From Puniceicoccales bacterium (GTDB lineage Bacteria > Verrucomicrobiota > Verrucomicrobiia > Opitutales > JAIRKQ01): 20,624 nt of DNA. The notes beneath the pieces were generated by a model. That model was given only the letters and a program-made list of their open reading frames with translations, made no database searches and had not been told where the DNA came from. The position numbers and the translations under genes were made by a program. Of this stretch, positions 15,079 to 20,624 are shown piece by piece (within the stretch, counting starts at the first letter, position 1; every line of letters starts with the position of its first letter). The stretch lies in NCBI GenBank assembly GCA_031270385.1, contig JAISXS010000089.1, forward strand, positions 1 to 20,624. The letters are read 5' to 3'.

Positions 15079-16992
15079 TTATCCGAGTATGGCTTGGACT
15101 GCTTTGAAAACTGGCTCGATTCTTATGTCTTCCGTCGGAAACCCCCCTTTCAATGGACAGCCATCCGGCCTTATTATTAAAGTTTGCCCATCAAACACGG
15201 GTCCAGTCGCAACGTAATTCGTTGCCCCATATAAACAAACCAGCGGACGTCCGAACATGTTGGCAACATGCATTCCTCCAGTGTCAATAGCAATTACCAG
15301 GTCATCTTTTTGCATATATTCGACGAGCTCGAGGATTGTTGTCCTCCCTGCCAGATTTGAAATCGCGGTGCGGCTAAAAAATGCTGCCAGTTCGTTTGTA
15401 AATACGACATCTGCTTTTGCTCCGTACAAATTGACATGCACGCTATGATATCTGTCGAAAATCCTCCAGAGCAAAGCCTTCCACAGCTCGGTTGGCCACC
15501 TTTTGTACGGATTATTTGCCGATCCGCAAATTATACCAATGGAATACTTGTACGTCAACGGTTTCCTGGCGTCCACGCAAAACCTAAACGTGGAAAAATT
15601 TTCATCGGCGGAAAATCCAAACTTTTCAATCATGTTTTGCCACAACTTTGTTTGGTGGACGGAGCCAACGTCAAAGTAATTTGTGTATAGGTCTCCGATA
15701 AAAAATTTTCTGTACGACCTATTTTTCGTGTCGATACCAATTTTTCTCGGGCAATTTACAGTAAATGTTTCCAAATCTCCGCGCAGAGAATTTACCAACG
15801 AAACATGAACATCGTAGTAAGAATTTTTCACCGCCGAAAGATTGAAAAAATAGGACATTTTTTTTTCTGGCAATGGAATCACGTTGTCGGCAATTTTCAA
15901 CGCTTTTAGAAAATCAACGAATTGCTGTTGGCAAAGCAATGTTAGATCCATGTCATCTCTAGATGCCCTTAGCATGCGCAGGACGGGGATGGCCATTACG
16001 ACATCTCCCAACCAATTCGGCATGCGAACCAACATTCTAAAATTTTTTATGCGATCCCTCGAAAACAGGTACGCCTTAGATTCTTTCGTCCAATTTCGCT
16101 TTGTTTTTCCTAATTTTGACACGTCTACTGTGGACGCCTTCCAGCGATCGTGGGCCCATAACCAGTCGGCACACGCCCAATCACTTCCCTTTAGTATATT
16201 TTCCAAGTATTTGTTTGCCGCGAATATTATGGTCTTCGGGTTGTTTTCATCGAATTTTAATCTCTTTAAAACTATACTCGTTCGCCACACTCCCAATCGT
16301 CGCGGATAGAGAAAATAAACCGGCACTTTGAATTTTGCATACAATAAGTTTGGCAAATCAGTCGAAAAAACGACTCTATTGAAAAATAGCGTGCGGTAGC
16401 CGCTTTCACCGGCGTTTTGATCGAAAAATAGGGACACTACACCACCGGATCTCAGGATTTTCATTGCTTCGAAGAAACCATTTTTTCTAGAGATTAGTCG
16501 TATGCCAAATCTTTCGCGGGTCTTTTTTATAAATTTTTCCAAATAGGCCTCTGCGAACGGTCTGTAAACCACACCGATGTCCGGCAAATCCTGATTGTCC
16601 ACGATCGTTGGAAAAAAGGTCATTGCCTCCATGGTCGTAAAGTGCGGAACAAGAACTATCGCACCCTTTTCCGAAGCAGCAATTTTATCAACTATTTCCC
16701 TGTACTTTCTGTGTAGCTTGAAATTCGACTTAATCCTTTCATCGCTGAAAAAAGCCCCGGCCAAGTTTAATAGCCCGAGTTCGATGAGGCGATAAAAATT
16801 TTCTGTGCAAATTTTTTTATGCCATAGCAGGTCTTTGTTTGGGAATGCGTGATGTAAATTTGACATCACTACGCGCCTACGGGCAGGCAGTAAAAGCATG
16901 GCAATACTGCCGCATAAAACGCACAAACCGCGCACTACGCACACTGGCAAGTGCGCCAATATGTACCCAAGCACGACCAAAACATAATACAA
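15079..16992 (-). CDS. Fusion: LpxL-type lipid A acyltransferase + GT9 heptosyltransferase-like domain
   Basis: This 637-residue protein joins two envelope enzymes. Residues 1 to about 290 match the LpxL/HtrB family, which adds a secondary acyl chain to lipid A: a hydrophobic N-terminal anchor, the H-x4-E active site His117-Glu122 (HFTTME), FFDQNAG at 189-195 and WLWAHDRWK at 277-285. Residues from about 318 match glycosyltransferase family 9 (WaaC/WaaF): RMPNWLGDVVMAIPVLRML at 323-341, KRWP at 497-500 and DTGGMHVANMFGRPLVCLYG at 570-589. Both active-site regions look intact. The short linker is basic. The start is TTG 16992, fixed by GGAGGG 6 bp upstream. Coupling lipid A acylation to core sugar addition at the inner membrane is inference. 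The acceptor sugar is unknown. Confidence 0.92.
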   Translation of the reverse strand: MYYVLVVLGYILAHLPVCVVRGLCVLCGSIAMLLLPARRRVVMSNLHHAFPNKDLLWHKKICTENFYRLIELGLLNLAGAFFSDERIKSNFKLHRKYREIVDKIAASEKGAIVLVPHFTTMEAMTFFPTIVDNQDLPDIGVVYRPFAEAYLEKFIKKTRERFGIRLISRKNGFFEAMKILRSGGVVSLFFDQNAGESGYRTLFFNRVVFSTDLPNLLYAKFKVPVYFLYPRRLGVWRTSIVLKRLKFDENNPKTIIFAANKYLENILKGSDWACADWLWAHDRWKASTVDVSKLGKTKRNWTKESKAYLFSRDRIKNFRMLVRMPNWLGDVVMAIPVLRMLRASRDDMDLTLLCQQQFVDFLKALKIADNVIPLPEKKMSYFFNLSAVKNSYYDVHVSLVNSLRGDLETFTVNCPRKIGIDTKNRSYRKFFIGDLYTNYFDVGSVHQTKLWQNMIEKFGFSADENFSTFRFCVDARKPLTYKYSIGIICGSANNPYKRWPTELWKALLWRIFDRYHSVHVNLYGAKADVVFTNELAAFFSRTAISNLAGRTTILELVEYMQKDDLVIAIDTGGMHVANMFGRPLVCLYGATNYVATGPVFDGQTLIIRPDGCPLKGGFPTEDIRIEPVFKAVQAILG

Positions 16993-16998
16993 CGCTAA

Positions 16999-17004
16999 CC
17001 CTCC
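16999..17004 (-). promoter_or_regulatory. Ribosome-binding site setting a TTG start
   Basis: GGAGGG on the minus strand lies 6 bp before the TTG at 16992-16990. A nearby ATG at 16985 is out of frame, so the TTG start is the reasonable choice. Confidence 0.8.
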
Positions 17005-17250
17005 AAATTCACGTGCAAAACAGCGACTTCAGATACTTTCTAAAAAATAAAATTCGGTTATAAAGCTAAAAGGCAATTGGAAAAATTTTTCGGATCGGAG
17101 TTGGCAATTTTTCCCAAAAGTGGAACCCCACCACGAGTCTCCACAAAATTGGGCCACCGTCGCGGATTTTTGTCGTTTTTTACTAATTTTTCGTTGACAT
17201 CCATCGGCGATATTCTTTCGCCCCGCGAAGTGTGATTCCGTCGTTATATA
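17005..17250. other. Intergenic, no gene seen
   Basis: A minus-strand open frame of 82 codons crosses this region and runs into a MITE; it has no family features and I do not accept it. The stretch should hold the promoter of the fusion gene, but no convincing boxes were found. Confidence 0.4.
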
Positions 17251-17351
17251 TAATCGCCTTCCCCGAAAAAAGCACACCCTCTATTCCAAAAAATAAGAAT
17301 TTTTCTGCTAAGTATTATCAGATAGTGTTCCCTTGTCGAGTGTGGCGATTA
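17251..17351. mobile_element. MITE with one A-like and one B-like arm
   Basis: The left arm TAATCGCCTTCCCCGAAAAA resembles type A. The right arm, on the other strand TAATCGCCACACTCGACAAG, resembles type B. The outermost eight bases are identical on both arms. The interior is a reversed type A core. TA precedes it (17249-17250). Confidence 0.7.
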
Positions 17352-17449
17352 TAGTCGTCTTACTCGAAAAAGCATTTTAATCTAACGATATCTGATGGGA
17401 AAATTTTCGCTTTTATGAAAAAAAATGCTTTTTTCGGGTAAGATGGCTA
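17352..17449. mobile_element. MITE type A, inserted at the end of its neighbour
   Basis: The left arm is TAGTCGTCTTACTCGAAAAA and the right arm, on the other strand, TAGCCATCTTACCCGAAAAA. It starts at the base after the previous element, so its target TA was that element's terminal TA. CACA follows it, consistent with two mutated TA flanks. No gene is visible from here to rpsP (17450-17627). Confidence 0.75.
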
Positions 17450-17627
17450 CACATTCCGTTCAACGTCGGTGGGTGTTTCGATGGACTTTCAAGCCTATGA
17501 CCGGTTGTGGAAAAATCTATGCCAGTTAGATGATTTAACTAAAAAAAATGAAAAATATCCGTTCATTTGTAAACAATCCTTGACAACGCCCTGCATTAAT
17601 CTTTGTTTCTGCCGTAGGTGAGAGTGT

Positions 17628-17900
17628 ATGGCACTGAAAATTAGATTGCAGAGGCGTGGGAACAGAAATCGCCCGGTATACAAAATCGTCGTCGCAGAGA
17701 GTACAAGTCGCCGCGACGGAAAATTCGTCGAAGCAATAGGAAATTACGATCCAAATGCCAGGGGAAACGCTCCGGAACTGGCGTTATTGCTGGACAGGGC
17801 GGACTATTGGGTAAGTGTCGGGGCGCAGCCGACGGATACGGTTAGAGCGCTGATAAAGAGGGCGAGGACATCGCTGGCGTCCGTCCAGGCTTCGCATTGA
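17628..17900 (+). CDS. rpsP: 30S ribosomal protein bS16
   Basis: bS16 helps the 30S subunit assemble. The 90 residues start MALKIRLQRRGNRNRPVYKI, the family signature, and contain RRDGKFVEAIGNYDP. The length is normal. AGGTG at 17616-17620 lies 7 bp before the ATG. A TTGACA at 17580-17585 could be a -35 box, but no good -10 box sits at the right distance. It heads a four-gene set with trmD, rplS and gltX; trmD starts 4 bp after its stop. Confidence 0.97.
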   Translation: MALKIRLQRRGNRNRPVYKIVVAESTSRRDGKFVEAIGNYDPNARGNAPELALLLDRADYWVSVGAQPTDTVRALIKRARTSLASVQASH

Positions 17901-17904
17901 GGTT

Positions 17905-18579
17905 ATGATTAGGTTCGATTGCCTGTCGTTGTTCCCGGAAATGCTTAGCGGCTTTGTATCGTATAGCGTAATGAGCCGTGCTGTGCAGAATGGATTGGTG
18001 CAAATTTTTTTGTACAACATTCGCGACTGGGCAACGGACAGGTGGCACGTTACCGATGACAGTCCTTTCGGAGGCGGCAGCGGGATGGTTATGAAGCCGG
18101 AACCGATTTTTGCGGCAGTGGAGGAATTAGCGTCCGCCGATTCTGTAGTGATATTCCCGTGTCCGGATGGGGAAGTTATGACAACAAAGTTGGCGAAAAT
18201 TTTATCCAATGAGAAACATTTGATTTTTTTATCGGGTCACTACGAGGGTGTGGACGAACGGGTGCGGGAGGCATTGGTTGACATCGAAATTTCCATAGGA
18301 GATTACGTATTGACGAATGGAACGCTGCCGTCCGCTGTGCTGATCGATGCGATTGTCCGCCAGATACCGGGTGTTTTGGGCGGCGAAAATTCTTTGGCCC
18401 AGGACAGCTTTAGCGATGGATTGCTGTCGTTTCCGCAGTACACGCGGCCGGCAGAATTTCGAGGCATGACTGTCCCCGATGTTTTACTGTCTGGAAATCA
18501 CGGGGAAATAGCAAGGTGGCGCCAGACCCAAAGGTTGCTGCGGACAAAAAAACGGAGGCCAGATCTAGTTGACAAATAA
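17905..18579 (+). CDS. trmD: tRNA (guanine-37-N1)-methyltransferase
   Basis: TrmD methylates G37 next to the anticodon of several tRNAs, using S-adenosylmethionine, and prevents frameshifting. The 224 residues carry the SPOUT trefoil-knot motifs: DDSPFGGGSGMVM at 51-63, SGHYEGVDERV at 110-120 and IGDYVLTNGTLPSAVLIDAI at 131-150. Arg152 and Asp171 (in SFSDGLL) fit the catalytic positions. It is slightly shorter than the E. coli enzyme. It starts 4 bp after rpsP. In many bacteria rimM stands between them; it is absent here. Confidence 0.97.
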   Translation: MIRFDCLSLFPEMLSGFVSYSVMSRAVQNGLVQIFLYNIRDWATDRWHVTDDSPFGGGSGMVMKPEPIFAAVEELASADSVVIFPCPDGEVMTTKLAKILSNEKHLIFLSGHYEGVDERVREALVDIEISIGDYVLTNGTLPSAVLIDAIVRQIPGVLGGENSLAQDSFSDGLLSFPQYTRPAEFRGMTVPDVLLSGNHGEIARWRQTQRLLRTKKRRPDLVDK

Positions 18580-18588
18580 GGATTTAAG

Positions 18589-18945
18589 ATGAATCAAGAA
18601 ATAGAAAAAATTGTTACCGAGGGGCAGGTCAGAAAGGACCGCGAGGTTTTTAAGGTCGGAGATGCGATCAGTGTGCATACGATTGTCCGCGAAGGGGACA
18701 AGGAACGTGTCCAAATTTTTTCTGGGATTGTGATCGCCCGTCGCGGATCGGGAATTAATGCGACTTTCACCGTGCGGAAAATTTCGTACGGCGAGGGCGT
18801 GGAACGAATTTTCAATATAAATTCGCCATTTATTTCGAAAATTACGGTTAACCGTCCGAGCAAGGTATTGCGTTCGAAGTTGTACTACATGCGCGGCCGC
18901 GAGGGAAAGTGCGCAATGCAGGTCAAAGACATGAAGCAATCCTGA
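18589..18945 (+). CDS. rplS: 50S ribosomal protein bL19
   Basis: bL19 sits at the 30S-50S interface. The 118 residues include FKVGDAISVHT, the strand-rich core with IFSGIVIARRGSGINATFTVRKIS and GVERIF, and the closing RSKLYYMRGREGK, all typical. AAGGA at 18578-18582 gives a good ribosome-binding site 6 bp before the ATG. It follows trmD by 9 bp and is surely cotranscribed with it. Confidence 0.97.
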   Translation: MNQEIEKIVTEGQVRKDREVFKVGDAISVHTIVREGDKERVQIFSGIVIARRGSGINATFTVRKISYGEGVERIFNINSPFISKITVNRPSKVLRSKLYYMRGREGKCAMQVKDMKQS

Positions 18946-18969
18946 GTATGATTTTGCGAGATTGGTGTT

Positions 18970-20286
18970 ATGAATGGAGTTAGAGTGCGATTTGCTCCTA
19001 GCCCGACTGGTTTCTTTCACATCGGTGGCGCTCGCACGGCATTGTTTAACTGGCTATACGCAAGACATACCGGTGGAACGTTCATTCTGAGGATCGAAGA
19101 CACGGATAGTGAACGAGATAGGCCGGAGTTTTTGGATGTAATAATCCGTGGGTTACGATGGTTGGGACTTGACTGGGACGAAGGCCCGGACGTAGGCGGA
19201 GAATATGGTCCATACTTCCAGAGCCAACGGGCGAACGTTTACAGCGCCCACATAGAAATGTTGAAAAATAGCGGCTACGCATACGAGAGGGATGGCGCCC
19301 TGTATTTTAGAGTATCCGGAGAGCCGCAGATCATACACGACTTGATACGCGGAGATGTGGTCAGGAAAGAAGAGAAAGATTTTGTCATCGTACGTTCCAA
19401 TGGAACTCCGGTTTTTCATTTGGTAAATGTCGTCGATGACATGCTCATGAAGGTAACGCACGTTATTCGCGGAGAAGACCATTTATCAAACACCAGCAAG
19501 CACGTCGAATTGTTCAAAGCATTTTTCGTGACGCCACCACTGTTTGCCCACATTCCGCTGATTTTAAAATCTAATGGATCCGGCAAGATGAGCAAGCGCG
19601 ATGTCGGGGCGCTAGTCGAAGGCTACGAAGCGGATCATTTCATAGCGACAGCAGTTCGAAATTATTTGTGCTTGCTTGGATGGTCTCCGAAGGAAGACAG
19701 GGAAATTTTACCAATCGATGAAATTATTCGATTGTTCGATGTTAAGGATGTGAATAAAAACAATGCCCGCTTCGATGAGAAGAAGATGGCATTTTTCAAT
19801 GGAGAGTACTTAAAAGCGATGCCATTGGATGACTTTTGCGCCATAGCGCTGCCAATTCTCAAAAATAGTAATATTGCCATTGAAAAGTTTGATTCGTCCT
19901 ATGTTCGCGACGTATTGGGGATATGCCAGAAAAAATTGCGATCACTTGGAGAACTTCCGGATTTCGTCGATTATTTTTTCACGGAGGAAATAATTTACGA
20001 TGGTGAAGTTTTGAAAAAATTACTGGCAAAGTGCGATGCAAAGGCGCGAATAAGCGAATTTAAATGCGCATTTGAAAATTTGCCTTCCGTCGACGAAAAA
20101 TCAGTAGAAAGTCTCGTCCACGTATTGGCGAATTCAAATGGTATCAACAGCGGTGAATATATTCACAGCGTACGGTTTGCCCTTTCCGGGCGCAGCGTTG
20201 GGCCGAGTTTTTTTGGATTAGTGCGGGTTTTTGGCAAATCCCGTGCGATTTCAAGGTTACGCGGATCGTTGACTGTATTCGATTGA
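18970..20286 (+). CDS. gltX: Glutamyl-tRNA synthetase
   Basis: GluRS joins glutamate to tRNA-Glu. It has the class I signatures HIGG at 17-20 (in FAPSPTGFFHIGGARTALFN) and KMSKR at 206-210, with RIEDTD at 41-46. At 438 residues it is shorter than the usual 460-500; the shortening seems to lie in the C-terminal anticodon-binding region. I see no cysteine-rich zinc motif in the middle of the protein, as in several other bacterial GluRS. It follows rplS by 24 bp on the same strand. The stop is TGA, and a MITE starts 4 bp later. Confidence 0.95.
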   Translation: MNGVRVRFAPSPTGFFHIGGARTALFNWLYARHTGGTFILRIEDTDSERDRPEFLDVIIRGLRWLGLDWDEGPDVGGEYGPYFQSQRANVYSAHIEMLKNSGYAYERDGALYFRVSGEPQIIHDLIRGDVVRKEEKDFVIVRSNGTPVFHLVNVVDDMLMKVTHVIRGEDHLSNTSKHVELFKAFFVTPPLFAHIPLILKSNGSGKMSKRDVGALVEGYEADHFIATAVRNYLCLLGWSPKEDREILPIDEIIRLFDVKDVNKNNARFDEKKMAFFNGEYLKAMPLDDFCAIALPILKNSNIAIEKFDSSYVRDVLGICQKKLRSLGELPDFVDYFFTEEIIYDGEVLKKLLAKCDAKARISEFKCAFENLPSVDEKSVESLVHVLANSNGINSGEYIHSVRFALSGRSVGPSFFGLVRVFGKSRAISRLRGSLTVFD

Positions 20287-20290
20287 GTTA

Positions 20291-20394
20291 TGGTCATCTT
20301 ACCTGAAAAAAAGCATTCTGCCCAACGATACTTGATGGAAAAATTCCCGTTTTTATAAAAAAAACAATACGCTCTTCTCAGACAAGATGACTAT
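20291..20394. mobile_element. MITE type A, complete, 4 bp after gltX
   Basis: The left arm TGGTCATCTTACCTGAAAAA follows a TA (20289-20290); the second base of the element has changed. The right arm, on the other strand, is TAGTCATCTTGTCTGAGAAG. The core CCAACGATACTTGATGG is typical. Confidence 0.8.
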
Positions 20395-20433
20395 GATACT
20401 GGGGTTTCCTTAATTGTCCCTGTTTGTGCAGCT

Positions 20434-20508
20434 GCATTCATCTTACTCGAAAAAAGCATACCCCACTCCCTTTTTTTTCCAAAAAAACTAGAATCTTGCC
20501 GCTAAACA
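20434..20508. mobile_element. MITE type A, partial
   Basis: The arm TTCATCTTACTCGAAAAAAG is followed by a reversed type A core (AGAATCTTGCCGCTAAAC). The other arm is not present. No gene is seen in 20509-20624. Confidence 0.55.
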
Positions 20509-20624
20509 ACTATAGCAGCTCCGGTTAAGAAAGGCACAAAAAAGCATGGTAAAGTGCATCGCCAAGGGAAGAGAAAAGAGGCAAGATATCCCTGAGTTTT
20601 CGTTTGAGTTTAGCCCAAAATTTT

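Noticed and set aside
17029..17277. Minus-strand open frame of 82 codons upstream of the fusion gene
   Set aside because: It starts in a MITE, has no recognisable features and covers the expected promoter region.
17580..17607. Promoter of rpsP from TTGACA at 17580
   Set aside because: The best -10-like hexamer (TAATCT) is only 11 bp away, and at 16-18 bp there is no acceptable box.

Overview
The window looks like chromosomal DNA of a Gram-negative bacterium: it carries a lipid A acyltransferase/heptosyltransferase-type gene, a diaminopimelate gene (dapB) and a periplasmic NlpC/P60-like protein. The order rpsP-trmD-rplS without rimM is as in Chlamydiae. The other genes would suit the PVC group, perhaps Verrucomicrobiota, but that placement is inference. 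Shine-Dalgarno sequences are often weak. TGA is used as a normal stop (dapB, rplS, gltX, the Nudix gene).

Layout. 1-350: the start of an IS630-type insertion sequence cut by the window edge, then decayed short repeats. 355-2217, minus strand: infA, mnmE, tRNA-Asp. 2377-4124, plus strand: dapB and a secreted NlpC/P60-like protein. 4137-4586: a pile of short inverted-repeat elements nested three deep. 4610-5753: a Nudix gene divergent from a double-ACT-domain gene. 5900-7568: a tandem duplication of an unrecognised gene with a strongly conserved leader; the second copy has an in-frame stop. 7731-11321: M3 peptidase and cysS. 11400-14330: a 636-residue unrecognised helical protein on the minus strand, followed by wreckage of at least two tandem duplications that carried the 3' end of cysS together with this gene. 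14675-14748: tRNA-Gly. 15079-16992, minus strand: an acyltransferase-glycosyltransferase fusion. 17628-20286, plus strand: rpsP, trmD, rplS, gltX.

The thread through the non-coding DNA is a family of roughly 100-bp MITEs in two related types (A about 103 bp, B about 100 bp). They begin TAG and end CTA, have terminal inverted repeats of about 25 bp and are flanked by TA. About fifteen whole or partial copies lie here, all between genes, several only a few bases past stop codons, and some inserted in one another. Their ends resemble the end of the IS630-type element at the left edge, which is therefore a candidate source of the transposase that moved them.

The housekeeping genes serve translation (infA, mnmE, cysS, rpsP, trmD, rplS, gltX, two tRNAs), cell-wall precursor synthesis (dapB) and the outer membrane (the fusion gene). 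The accessory content is the MITE family, the two unrecognised duplicated genes, and an NlpC/P60 protein with serine at the expected catalytic cysteine.
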